Origin: Sporosarcina sp. P34
Lineage (GTDB): Bacteria; Bacillota; Bacilli; Bacillales_A; Planococcaceae
Length of the DNA: 64,000 nt
Direction: 5' to 3'
Assembly: GCF_002743375.1 (NCBI RefSeq)
Contig: NZ_PDZC01000002.1
Coordinates: 310,001-374,000 of the forward strand
This document shows, one piece after another, positions 36,181 through 45,124 of this stretch. Made by a program: the position numbers and the translations under genes. The notes under the pieces were generated by a model. It worked only from the letters and a program-made list of their open reading frames with translations. It had not been told where the DNA came from and searched no databases. Every line of letters starts with the position of its first letter. Position 1 is the stretch's first letter.

Positions 36181-37314
36181 TCACAACCTTTCTAGAATAT
36201 GAACAGTGGAGTACGAACCTGTTCCGCCCAAGTTTTGCGCCAAAGCGAGTCGGGCATTTTCTACTTGATTCGGTGCAGTACCACGCAGTTGTTGGACGAG
36301 CTGATACATTTGTGCGACACCGGTTGCACCGATTGGATGACCGCGTGATAATAATCCCCCGCTCGTGTTCACTGGTTTATCGCCAGTCGCTTTCGTGCGA
36401 CCTTGCTCCACCGCAAGCCAGCCTTCTCGTTTATTGAAAAAGCCCAACTCCTCAATTGCAAGCATTTCCGTCATGGAGAAACAGTCATGAATTTCCACGA
36501 CGTCGATATCTTCCGGACCGACGCCCGCTTTTTCATATGCCAAGCGACCCGATTCTCGTACTGCAGGCAATGAAAGTAAATCATCCGCATCTTGCATTTG
36601 GGTAGGTCCCGAACTTTGTGCAGACGAACGGATATGGATAGCACCTTTTTTGCGCGTGATCACCAACGCTGCTGCCCCATCTGTAGTTGGAGAACAATCA
36701 AATAAGCCGAGTGGAGAAGTAATAATACGTGCCGCCATGATCTCCTCCATCGTCGTTGGTTTCTGGAATTGTGCCAGTGAATTATTCAACGCATTTTCAC
36801 GGTTCTTTAACGCAATCATCGCCAAATGCTCTTTCGTAGCGCCCGTTTCATAGAAGTAACGGTTCGCGAGTACGCCAAAGAATCCAGGGAATGTGAGACC
36901 TGCCTGCTTTTCATTGGAATCGTTATCCATTGCGGCATTGATCGCCTGTGTAACATCAGCAGTCGAAGCATGTTTCATCTTCTCCACACCCGCTATTAAG
37001 ACTGTATCGTATTCGCCACTTAGAATCCCCATGATTCCTTGACGAAGCGCAATCCCCCCTGATGCACAAGCGCCTTCTACTTTCGCTGTCGGGATATAGC
37101 CAAGTCCGAGTTCATTGGCAACTAAGGCACCGAGGATTTCCTGATTTCCGATTGAGCCGCCCATAAAGTTTCCGACAAACACCGCATCAACTTTCGGATT
37201 TCCTGCATCTTCAAGTGCTTCTATCGACGCTTCAACTAGCAACTGCTTCATAGACTTATCGATAAACTTTCCGAACTTCGTCATGCCAATTCCTTCGATA
37301 TAGACATTCGTCAA
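36181..37314 (-). CDS. SCP2-type thiolase / acetyl-CoA acetyltransferase
   Basis: A 377-residue thiolase-fold enzyme. The nucleophilic cysteine is in VEGACASGGIALRQG, the HDCFSMTEMLA histidine region and the GGLLSRGHPIGATGVAQMYQL C-terminal motif are present. With the DUF35 partner it should cleave or form a C-C bond on a CoA thioester, for example after side-chain beta-oxidation of an aromatic or branched acid. TTG 37314 follows GGAGG by 7 nt. The gene overlaps the CoA ligase gene by 4 nt. Confidence 0.9.
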   Translation of the reverse strand: MTNVYIEGIGMTKFGKFIDKSMKQLLVEASIEALEDAGNPKVDAVFVGNFMGGSIGNQEILGALVANELGLGYIPTAKVEGACASGGIALRQGIMGILSGEYDTVLIAGVEKMKHASTADVTQAINAAMDNDSNEKQAGLTFPGFFGVLANRYFYETGATKEHLAMIALKNRENALNNSLAQFQKPTTMEEIMAARIITSPLGLFDCSPTTDGAAALVITRKKGAIHIRSSAQSSGPTQMQDADDLLSLPAVRESGRLAYEKAGVGPEDIDVVEIHDCFSMTEMLAIEELGFFNKREGWLAVEQGRTKATGDKPVNTSGGLLSRGHPIGATGVAQMYQLVQQLRGTAPNQVENARLALAQNLGGTGSYSTVHILERL

Positions 37315-38792
37315 GATTGCACCTCCACATGCTGATTGCGTAATTCCCGTTTTAAAATTTTACCGTACGAGCTTTTCGGTAGTTCATCCACGATATACAT
37401 CTCTTTCGGTTTTTTGAAACTCGCCATATGGTCAAGACATAATTGAAGTAATTCTTCTTTCGTCACGGGTTTAGTACCGTTCGGAACGACATATGCAATG
37501 ACGTTTTCCCCCCACTTATCGTCAGGTACACCGATAACGCATGTCTCTTTTACCCCGTCATGCTTATTGAGGACTTCTTCAACTTCCCTCGGATAAATAT
37601 TGACGCCACCTGAAATGATAACGTCTTTTTTACGGTCCACGATATGTACATAGCCTGCTTCACTTTTCCAACCGAGATCACCTGTTTGCAACCAGCCGTC
37701 ACGTAATGTTTCATTCGTCGCCTGCTCGTTATTCCAATACCCTTTCATGACAAGAGAACCTTTACAAACGATTTCTCCGACTTCACCTGCCGGCAGTTCA
37801 GTCCCTTGCGCATCGACAATTTTTACATCGACAAAAGGTCCAACACGGCCACAGGATTCTAGATGATCGCCAAGTTCACGTTTCGGCATTATCGTAATAC
37901 ACATCGGCGCTTCAACTTGACCGAATGTCTGTGCAAATATCGGCCCTGTTAGAGCGAGTGCTTGCTCGAGTTTACTTGCTGCAATCGAAGAACCTGCCAT
38001 ATTAATCGTTTTGATTGTAGATAAATTCTTCGGATTGAATTTCGGATGCTGGACCATCAAATTGACCATCGTCGGAACTAGAAAAATAACAGTGACTTTT
38101 TCTCTCGTTAAATCATGCACAAATTCTTCAGGCTCAAACTTGTTAAATACAACTTGCGTTAATCCATATAACCACGCTACATGCGACAGAAAATTACTGC
38201 CGTGTGTCAACGGGGCGACATGTCCTATCACATCGTCATAATTAATTTCACAAGCGAGCGCTAGTGATAATGCTCCCGAAATGATGTTGCGATGACTCAG
38301 CATCACACCTTTTGGATTTCCTGTCGTACCGGATGTATACATAATCGCAAATATATCCTCTTCCATAACCTCCGTTGTACATATAGCACCAACATTTTGT
38401 TCAATTGCTTGTTCGTACGGCTCACCGATCGTTAACGCTTGAATTACTGTATTGATTGGTTCTATTAACACTGATTCACCAATAATCAACTGAACATCTG
38501 CATCATCCAGCATATATTCATGCTCTTTCGGATGAAGTCGATAGTTTAACGGTACTTTGATGACACCTGAGATCGCTGCCGCCACGTCAAGCTCAATATG
38601 TTCTAGACGATTCGATAAGAGCACGGCGAAGCGATCCCCTTTTTGAAGACCAACTTTCTCAAAGTATGCTGTAAGCGCAAGTGCCCGTTCCATCAGTTCA
38701 TGAAATGTAATTGAGCGTCTTTCATCTTTCACGGCTATTTTATTCGGATAGGCCGCTGCCGATTTCATTGCTAGTTTACCGATTGTCTCCAC
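37311..38792 (-). CDS. Acyl-CoA synthetase (ANL superfamily)
   Basis: A 493-residue AMP-forming ligase. The P-loop is MYTSGTTGNPKGVMLSH, the A5 motif region is FGQVEAPMCIT, the A7 motif is LQTGDLG and A8 is DRKKDVIISGGVNIYPREVEE; the catalytic lysine is in SSYGKILKREL. It activates a carboxylic acid to its CoA ester. Start is placed at GTG 38792, nine bases after GGAG (frame open to 38798). It overlaps its neighbours and so is co-expressed with the TRAP transporter, which probably imports its substrate. Confidence 0.92.
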   Translation of the reverse strand: METIGKLAMKSAAAYPNKIAVKDERRSITFHELMERALALTAYFEKVGLQKGDRFAVLLSNRLEHIELDVAAAISGVIKVPLNYRLHPKEHEYMLDDADVQLIIGESVLIEPINTVIQALTIGEPYEQAIEQNVGAICTTEVMEEDIFAIMYTSGTTGNPKGVMLSHRNIISGALSLALACEINYDDVIGHVAPLTHGSNFLSHVAWLYGLTQVVFNKFEPEEFVHDLTREKVTVIFLVPTMVNLMVQHPKFNPKNLSTIKTINMAGSSIAASKLEQALALTGPIFAQTFGQVEAPMCITIMPKRELGDHLESCGRVGPFVDVKIVDAQGTELPAGEVGEIVCKGSLVMKGYWNNEQATNETLRDGWLQTGDLGWKSEAGYVHIVDRKKDVIISGGVNIYPREVEEVLNKHDGVKETCVIGVPDDKWGENVIAYVVPNGTKPVTKEELLQLCLDHMASFKKPKEMYIVDELPKSSYGKILKRELRNQHVEVQS

Positions 38793-38794
38793 TA

Positions 38795-39271
38795 TCACTC
38801 ACTCCTTTGCGCAAAATGAAATAATGGAATACCTGAATATTCATCTGGCTTTCTATGAACATGTGTATCGGATACCGGGAATATAATGAATTCCACTGTA
38901 ATCGCCACAGGGTTTTCTCCTTTGAGAAAGTGACCGCCATTCATCTGTTTATTACAGTCTACATATAAACCATGGAAGTGGATATCCAATTGTCCTTGTT
39001 CATCGTAGCCAACAAATCCTGAACCTGAAAGCAGTTCGACGGGGGTGTTTGTGACGAGCCGTTCGGAATACTGTAAACTTTTATCAAGATTTTGCTGTGG
39101 CTGTACAATGGTCGCATACGCTAGAGAACCTATACATTGAAATTGAGCTGCTTCAACGTGATATTGCTTACATACTGCAAGAATCCCTTCAAATAAATCG
39201 GTATCTTTCTTCAAACGACCGATAATCCGATTCGTTTTCTTGTCATGCACCGCTTCAATTGGGTGATTCAA
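38795..39271 (-). CDS. PPC/DUF296-domain protein
   Basis: A 158-residue protein with the PPC (plants and prokaryotes conserved, DUF296) fold: FEGILAVCKQYHVEAAQFQCIGSLAYATI, ELLSGSGFVGYDEQGQLDIHFHGLYVD and HFLKGENPVAITVEFIIF. The histidines of HFHGLYVD may bind metal. Such proteins occur in bacterial catabolic operons with unknown role; in plants the domain is fused to AT-hooks. The start is TTG 39271, eight bases after GGAGG, overlapping the end of the SDR gene by 17 nt. Function in the pathway unknown. Confidence 0.75.
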   Translation of the reverse strand: MNHPIEAVHDKKTNRIIGRLKKDTDLFEGILAVCKQYHVEAAQFQCIGSLAYATIVQPQQNLDKSLQYSERLVTNTPVELLSGSGFVGYDEQGQLDIHFHGLYVDCNKQMNGGHFLKGENPVAITVEFIIFPVSDTHVHRKPDEYSGIPLFHFAQRSE

Positions 39272-39956
39272 TACAAAACCCTCCATCTACTTTCAGTATT
39301 TGTCCTGTCGTATAATTAGATTCAGATGAAGCAAAATACAGTACAGCCTCTGCGATACTAGTCGCTGTGCCAGTTTGATGGATTGTCGCCTCGTCCAATT
39401 TCGTGATAGATACAGGTGCAACCGAATTACATGTAATTCCATACTCACAAAGTTCTTTAGCGGTCTGCTTCGTCAATTTACTAATTGAATCCTTAGAAGC
39501 TGTAAACGTTCGTTCTCCGCCACAATTTGATATCGAACTAATGTTGATAATACGACCATACTTCTGCTCCATCATATATGGCGATACACCTCGAATGAAA
39601 AGAGAAGTTGCTTGCGCATTCGTATCCGCTTCGAGTTCCCATTGAGCAACAGATGACTGACTTTCATTATGAGTTCTACATATACACATATTATTTACTA
39701 AGATATGTAACTCCCCAAAGGTATCCGATGCTCTGGCAATTGCCGCATTCACAAATTCTTTATCACGAACTTCCCCTAAGCATTCTAAATAAACTGCTTT
39801 GCCACTGAAAGATTGAATCGCCTGTAACGTCGCCTCACAACTCACTGAATCCACCAGAACAACATTGGCTCCTTGCTGTGAAAGAAGGAGGGCCGTCTGG
39901 GCACCAATACCATTGGAAGCCCCTGTGACAATCGCCGTCTGTCCATTCAGCTTCAT
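39255..39956 (-). CDS. Short-chain dehydrogenase/reductase with altered active site
   Basis: A 233-residue SDR. The Rossmann motif TGASNGIGAQTA and the serine region NISSISNCGG are present, and the C-terminal GQILKVDGG is typical. However, the catalytic YxxxK is FTASK, that is phenylalanine replaces the tyrosine, and NNAG is NNMC. The enzyme may be inactive or use a different chemistry; a sequencing error at one codon could also explain the first change. It is co-transcribed with the TRAP genes upstream and the PPC gene downstream. Confidence 0.85.
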   Translation of the reverse strand: MKLNGQTAIVTGASNGIGAQTALLLSQQGANVVLVDSVSCEATLQAIQSFSGKAVYLECLGEVRDKEFVNAAIARASDTFGELHILVNNMCICRTHNESQSSVAQWELEADTNAQATSLFIRGVSPYMMEQKYGRIINISSISNCGGERTFTASKDSISKLTKQTAKELCEYGITCNSVAPVSITKLDEATIHQTGTATSIAEAVLYFASSESNYTTGQILKVDGGFCIESPN

Positions 39957-39973
39957 AAGTAACCCTCCTCAAT

Positions 39974-41296
39974 CTACTTAATGTCTAGTAAATCTGGTAA
40001 AAATGTAGAGATCTGCGGAATATACGTAATGAGTAACAAGATAATGATGGAGGAGACAACGAAAGGTAAAACTCCTTTCGATATTTGCCCTATTGAAGTA
40101 TTCGATATACCCGCGGCTACGAATAAATTGAGTCCGACTGGCGGAGTGAAAAGCCCAATCGCTAAGTTGACTGTCATGAATACACCGAATACTGTTGGAT
40201 CGACATCGAACAATAGCACAATTGGCAATAAGATCGGAATGAAAATATAGTAGGCAGAAATTGCATCAATAAACATGCCCGCAATTAGTAGAATGATATT
40301 AATGAGCAATAAGATTATAATTTTATTATCTGAAATACTTAACATCACGTCTGAAATCTGCGTAGCAATTTGCTCGGTTGTGATGATGTATGCATAGACA
40401 CTCGCCGCACTAACGATAAACATGACGACTGCCGTCTGAATACCCGCTGCAACTAAGATGTCATATAGCTTTTTCAATGTCAGTTCACGATAAATGAAAA
40501 ACCCGATGAACAGACTATAAAATACCGCCACTACCGCTGCCTCTGTCGGTGTAAAAAATCCACCGTAAATACCACCTAAAATAATAATAGGAATTAATAA
40601 GCCCCAGATTGCATTCCCGAAAGCTTTAAAGCGTTCCGCACTGGTTGCAGGTTCCATTATGTACTGTTGCGATATCGGCCCCTCACGTTTTTCCTGTCGA
40701 TACCTAACGAACATAGCAGCTATAATAAATCCAACGCCCAATAGCAGGCCTGGAATGACCCCTGCCATGAACATTCTTCCGATCGATACCGGAATCTGAT
40801 CGCCCGCTACTACCGCGAAGACGATAAAAGCAATACTAGGAGGAATGATAATACCGATTGCCCCGGAACTTGCCACCAAACCTGCTGCAGTTTCCGTTTT
40901 ATAACCGTTCTTCACCATACCTGGGATTAAAATACCGCCAATCGCTGCAACCGTTGCAGGGCCTGAGCCTGAAATGGCCGCAAAGAAAATCGCCGTCATA
41001 ACGGTCACAAAAATAATTCCACTTTTACGATGACCAACTAGAGCCTGCGCAAAATCAATTAGTCTTTTTGAAATTCCCGCATGCTCCATAATGACTCCCG
41101 CCAAGATGAAAAACGGAATCGCGAGCAACGTAAATTTCGCTACACTCGTATACATGATATCTGCAACCAATTCCAAACCAAACAATCCACTGCCTGTAAA
41201 TAGTACAACAATGGACGAGATTGCTAAGGCCACAGCAATGGGCATTCGAAGCATGACTAAAATAAAAAATACGCCGAATAAAATGATCGCTGTCAT
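39974..41296 (-). CDS. dctM: TRAP transporter large permease (DctM)
   Basis: A 440-residue membrane protein of the DctM/SiaM family with about 12 hydrophobic segments. Family features include LAIPFFILAGVIMEHAGIS, SGSGPATVAAIGGILIPGMVKNGYKTETAAGLVASSGAIGIIIPPSI and FTPPVGLNLFVAAGIS. It forms the sodium-driven channel of the carrier with DctQ (4-nt overlap) and receives substrate from DctP. Part of the operon for import and CoA activation of an organic acid. Confidence 0.93.
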   Translation of the reverse strand: MTAIILFGVFFILVMLRMPIAVALAISSIVVLFTGSGLFGLELVADIMYTSVAKFTLLAIPFFILAGVIMEHAGISKRLIDFAQALVGHRKSGIIFVTVMTAIFFAAISGSGPATVAAIGGILIPGMVKNGYKTETAAGLVASSGAIGIIIPPSIAFIVFAVVAGDQIPVSIGRMFMAGVIPGLLLGVGFIIAAMFVRYRQEKREGPISQQYIMEPATSAERFKAFGNAIWGLLIPIIILGGIYGGFFTPTEAAVVAVFYSLFIGFFIYRELTLKKLYDILVAAGIQTAVVMFIVSAASVYAYIITTEQIATQISDVMLSISDNKIIILLLINIILLIAGMFIDAISAYYIFIPILLPIVLLFDVDPTVFGVFMTVNLAIGLFTPPVGLNLFVAAGISNTSIGQISKGVLPFVVSSIIILLLITYIPQISTFLPDLLDIK

Positions 41297-41778
41297 AATA
41301 GCTGCTCTCCCTTCTCGTTTTGTTGTCGGAATTCAACAATAGTTACTTGGATAGAGCGGATTAAACAAAATAGCGCACCGATTGGCATCGACATCGAGAA
41401 CCACCATTGCGGCCATCCAAGAGAAGGTGTTTTCTGTCCCATATCCATCTGATACTGCACCATCTTCATACCAAAATATAAAAGAATAAAAAATAATAGC
41501 ATCATCATAATTCCAACCAAAATCGTAATTATATTCTTCAGCAACAGATTGCCCTTGTCATAAATCAGAGTAAAGCCAAGGTGCGCGTACTTACGCACAC
41601 CAATGGCCGTTCCGACAAATGTTAACAATACGAACAAGTTGACTGTAATTTCTTCTGTAAAAGAAAATGAATAATTAGCAAAGCCTCTGGATAAAATATT
41701 AACGAATGCAATGGTGGACATGATGGACAGTACAATCACGACAATCCATTCTTCTAATCTATTGAATATCTTTCCCAT
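41293..41778 (-). CDS. dctQ: TRAP transporter small permease (DctQ)
   Basis: A 161-residue protein with four hydrophobic helices and the DctQ pattern VIVLSIMSTIAFVNILSRGFANYSFSFTEEITVNLFVLLTFVGTAIGVRKYAHLG, ending with a GWPQWWFSMSMPIGALFCLIRS segment. It partners DctM. GGAGG precedes the ATG by 8 nt; the gene lies 18 nt after dctP. Confidence 0.92.
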   Translation of the reverse strand: MGKIFNRLEEWIVVIVLSIMSTIAFVNILSRGFANYSFSFTEEITVNLFVLLTFVGTAIGVRKYAHLGFTLIYDKGNLLLKNIITILVGIMMMLLFFILLYFGMKMVQYQMDMGQKTPSLGWPQWWFSMSMPIGALFCLIRSIQVTIVEFRQQNEKGEQLL

Positions 41779-41796
41779 ACATCCACCCTCCAGTTC

Positions 41797-42831
41797 TTAT
41801 TGATCTTGGAACTTGTCTAATAAATCCTTGCCCCAGATATTCTCATACTTTTTATAAACGGGTTGCACCGCTTCTGTAAACTTAGCTAATTCTTCGTCTG
41901 TTGGTGCGTAGAACTGCATGCCTGCATCCTTCAGCTCACTGATTTGTTTCTCTTCTTTTTCACGTGCCATTTCTACTTGATATTCTGCCGCTTCTTTACC
42001 TAACTTCTTCACAAGCTCCTGATCCTCTTCACTCATCGAATCAAACAACTTCTTATTGATGCCCAATACTAGTGGATCATAGGAATAGTTCCAAGTCGTT
42101 AAGTAGTCTTGTACTTCATTCAACTTAGAAGAATGAATAACATCAATCGGGTTTTCTTGACCGTCAATCGTACCTTGCTGAAGAGATGTAAATACTTCAG
42201 AGAATGCCATTGTCGTTGGATCCGCACCTAGTGCCCGGTACAAGTCTGTGTACATAGTGATTCCAGGAATACGTACTTTCAGACCTTTCATATCTTCTGG
42301 CGATTTGATTTCCTTTTTACTGTTTGTGATTTGACGGAAACCATTCTCTCCGAATCCGAGTAATTCAACGTTCTTTTCATTGAGGATTTCAGCAAGTGCT
42401 TCTCCACCTGCACCATCAAAAACTTTGTCTACCCCGTCTTTATCTTTAAATAAGAATGGTGCACTCGCTACACCAAAGCGATCATCTAAGATAGAATAGA
42501 TAATTGTTGAGTGTAGGCTCAGATCGGTCTGTCCTTTTGTTAGAAGCTCTACGCCTTTCCCTTGATCACCATTTGATAGTTGTTCATTCGGGAAAACTTC
42601 AATCTTGATACGGCCATCTGTTTGTTCTTTCAAGTCCTGTGCTAACTTGTCTGCCGCTTGGTACCAGGTAGATGAGTCATTAACGGTGACAGACATTTTT
42701 AGATCGTATGATTTTCCTTCTGATTCTCCCACACCGTCTTTTGTTTCTTCTTTGTCTGACGAACAAGCTGCCAGCATCAGTATGGCAGATAAACCAATTG
42801 CGCCTAATACACTCTTTTTCTTCATTTTCAT
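41797..42831 (-). CDS. dctP: TRAP transporter substrate-binding lipoprotein (DctP)
   Basis: A 344-residue DctP-type binding protein. The N-terminus has a lipoprotein signal ending LMLAACSS. The binding fold includes EVFPNEQLSNGDQGKGVELL, FRQITNSKKEIKSPEDMKGLKVRIPG with the conserved arginine that contacts the substrate carboxylate, and SLQQGTIDGQENPI. The conserved arginine indicates an organic acid ligand. It is the first gene of an eight-gene operon running to 35871. Whether the acid is aromatic, branched or a dicarboxylate cannot be read here. Confidence 0.93.
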   Translation of the reverse strand: MKMKKKSVLGAIGLSAILMLAACSSDKEETKDGVGESEGKSYDLKMSVTVNDSSTWYQAADKLAQDLKEQTDGRIKIEVFPNEQLSNGDQGKGVELLTKGQTDLSLHSTIIYSILDDRFGVASAPFLFKDKDGVDKVFDGAGGEALAEILNEKNVELLGFGENGFRQITNSKKEIKSPEDMKGLKVRIPGITMYTDLYRALGADPTTMAFSEVFTSLQQGTIDGQENPIDVIHSSKLNEVQDYLTTWNYSYDPLVLGINKKLFDSMSEEDQELVKKLGKEAAEYQVEMAREKEEKQISELKDAGMQFYAPTDEELAKFTEAVQPVYKKYENIWGKDLLDKFQDQ

Positions 42832-43045
42832 TTGTATTCCCCCCAGTTTTTTTCAAAAGTTGTTCAGATACTCACCTAAAGAAAGTACCTATTCAAAACA
42901 TTTGATTAGTCCATATAATTCTAATAGTATGACAACTTAATTCATATAGACTTTAGCACAATGATATCGAGAGAAAATATTCATTTTTTGTGCCAACGTC
43001 TAGTTTCTATTGTGAAATGTCCCTTTACACTCCCACTATATTAAT

Positions 43046-43085
43046 ATAATGAAAAAGAGAGGAGCAATTCATTGCTCCTCTCTTT
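43046..43085 (-). terminator. Terminator of the yibEF-like genes
   Basis: AAAGAGAGGAGCAAT pairs perfectly with ATTGCTCCTCTCTTT; on the minus strand it ends in TTTTTC. It overlaps the stop codon of the last gene. Confidence 0.88.
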
Positions 43086-43857
43086 GTACTTTATTTAACT
43101 TCTCTCTAGTTCTAACTAAGAAATATGCATTGATCCAAGACGCTATCGGTATAACTAGCGCTATACCAAGTCCCGCGCAAAGTATCAAAATCATTTCTGA
43201 ACTGAATATCTTTGAATTGACAATATCTCCAATGGAGTAGTGCAAATCCTTAAACCAAATGAGCAATGCCAGATATCCTCCAAAGAATGCGAAGAACAAT
43301 GTATTCGTATCGGTTCCTAAAATATCCCGCCCAATATTGACACCAGACTTGAATAACTCCTTCTTGCTTAAGCTGGGCGTATGCTTAAATACTTCATGCA
43401 TAGTAGAAGCGATTGATATAGCGACGTCCATGATTGCTCCAATTGTACTCATGATAATGACGGAAGCACCTATTTTTACGAAGTCCAGACCAATGTAGAG
43501 TGACATACCTGCGATTGCCTCTTCTTCCTCTTCCCCAAATCCTTGAATCATGAGCTTTTGGGACACTACTACTATAAAAAACAATAATATACTAATGGTA
43601 ATCATCGTTGAGATGAATGCTATTACCGTTTTACTGTTCACTTCATTAATGTAGAACAAACTGACGCATCCTATAACTATGCAGGCGATAAATGTAATTA
43701 AAATAGGGTTAGCGTTCGAATCCAACATAAAAAACATAGTGAAGAAGACGACACCAAAGTTAAAAAATAGTGATATGAATGATCGTGCTCCACTTTTCCC
43801 ACCTACCCAGATCATCAATACGAGTAAAATAACAGCGAGCCATACCAGCACATTCAT
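43069..43857 (-). CDS. YibE/F-like membrane protein (short partner)
   Basis: A 262-residue membrane protein with about seven hydrophobic helices, of the YibE/F family. The repeated signature ASVIIMSTIGAIMDVAISIASTMHEVFKHTPSLSKKELFKSGVNIGRDILGTDTNTLFFAFFGGYLALLIW is also present in the preceding gene. The genes overlap by 4 nt and are one unit. Function is unknown; in lactic acid bacteria and Bacilli the pair is annotated as a transporter of unknown substrate. Confidence 0.82.
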   Translation of the reverse strand: MNVLVWLAVILLVLMIWVGGKSGARSFISLFFNFGVVFFTMFFMLDSNANPILITFIACIVIGCVSLFYINEVNSKTVIAFISTMITISILLFFIVVVSQKLMIQGFGEEEEEAIAGMSLYIGLDFVKIGASVIIMSTIGAIMDVAISIASTMHEVFKHTPSLSKKELFKSGVNIGRDILGTDTNTLFFAFFGGYLALLIWFKDLHYSIGDIVNSKIFSSEMILILCAGLGIALVIPIASWINAYFLVRTREKLNKVQREEQ

Positions 43858-44975
43858 ATTCTCGCCCTCTTTCGTTCAATAAAGAAGATCGCTGTATAGA
43901 GTCCAATAGGGATAGTCAAGACGATACCAATCCCACCAGCTAATGCACGTGCTAATTCCAACGATAGATTCATCGAAAGTGCAAATCCTACAGGCGAAGC
44001 ATTTTTCAAATAGAGAATCAGCATGGGAATGGATCCACTTATATAAGCGAAAAATAGAATGCTTGTAATGGTTCCCATAATATCTTTGCCGATATCTATT
44101 CCAGATGTTCTTAGCGCTTTAACTGATATCGTGTGATCTCTTTCATATAATGCAAACAGGGAAGACGACATCGTAATGGCCACATCCATGATGGCTCCGA
44201 GCGATCCGATAAACAGGCCCGCCATGAAGATGGTGTGGTAAGGACGCGTCAAAAACTGCATTTCTTCATAACGTAGCCCATTCCCTGAAGTGATCCAGAT
44301 GACAAGAGATGTAATGGAAAGAGATACTACTGTTGCGACTAGCGTAGCTACAATTGCAGCATATGTTTTTTCATTTCGGCCACTCACTAGCAAGAGCGAA
44401 ATAATTGTGAATAATAGGATACATATTCCACAAACCACAAGTAAACTGACTTCATAGTATTTCACATAAACATCTAAAGCGAATGATAGTACTATAACGT
44501 TAATCACAAATCCCACTATTGCTAATAGCCCTTGCTTATGCCCTACAAGCAATAGCGTAAAGACGAAGATCCAAGCAACGAGTAATACATATTTATCCCG
44601 TTTTACGTCTGTGATACTACCTGCCAGTTCTTCTCCTACCTTAGAATCAATGGAAACAAATACTTCATTTCCTATATCATACTGTTGATCGTACGCTCCC
44701 GAGGATGAATACTCATTTACCAACTGGACTTCACGCCCCATTTCTTCCCCATTCATTATCCTAGCTACCATCTGCTGGACAAATAGCGTATCTTCATTGC
44801 CATGCATATCTGTTACGTCAGTTTCTTCCTCTATTGTAGTATGGATTACCTTAGCGATCGGTCGGTCATAAAATGAATAATTTTGGTTTACAAAGGCAAT
44901 GGAAACGATACAGCAAAGTGCTAAGATCAAAAATAAGATCCATTGCAGTGTTGTGATATTTCTGATTCTATTCAA
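43854..44975 (-). CDS. YibE/F-like membrane protein (long partner)
   Basis: A 373-residue protein. The N-terminal third is extracytoplasmic after one TM helix, and the C-terminal two-thirds carry about seven helices with the family signature GSLGAIMDVAITMSSSLFALYERDHTISVKALRTSGIDIGKDIMGTITSILFFAY. Start is TTG 44975, six bases after GGAGG, rather than the upstream GTG at 45008. It is followed by the short partner. Substrate and physiological role are not known. Confidence 0.82.
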   Translation of the reverse strand: MNRIRNITTLQWILFLILALCCIVSIAFVNQNYSFYDRPIAKVIHTTIEEETDVTDMHGNEDTLFVQQMVARIMNGEEMGREVQLVNEYSSSGAYDQQYDIGNEVFVSIDSKVGEELAGSITDVKRDKYVLLVAWIFVFTLLLVGHKQGLLAIVGFVINVIVLSFALDVYVKYYEVSLLVVCGICILLFTIISLLLVSGRNEKTYAAIVATLVATVVSLSITSLVIWITSGNGLRYEEMQFLTRPYHTIFMAGLFIGSLGAIMDVAITMSSSLFALYERDHTISVKALRTSGIDIGKDIMGTITSILFFAYISGSIPMLILYLKNASPVGFALSMNLSLELARALAGGIGIVLTIPIGLYTAIFFIERKRARI

Positions 44976-45068
44976 AAAAATCCTCCTGACACTCTTAGGA
45001 TGAGACACAAATTAATCCTACCATGAATAGGAGCTCGGTTTGAAAAAACATCAGTTTCTCCATCCAAT

Positions 45069-45098
45069 AAGAAAAGCTCCGATTCCACTATCGGAAGC
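45069..45098 (-). terminator. Terminator of the cdaR-like gene
   Basis: GCTTCCGAT pairs with ATCGGAGC (one bulge) around GTGGA, followed on the minus strand by TTTTCTTATT. Confidence 0.65.
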
Positions 45099-45124
45099 GA
45101 AGCAAATGTGTCATTTATTCACGA

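Noticed and set aside
42835..43000. TTGGCAC upstream of dctP as a sigma-54 -24 element
   Set aside because: The -12 element TTGC is missing at the right spacing and no sigma-54 activator gene is nearby.
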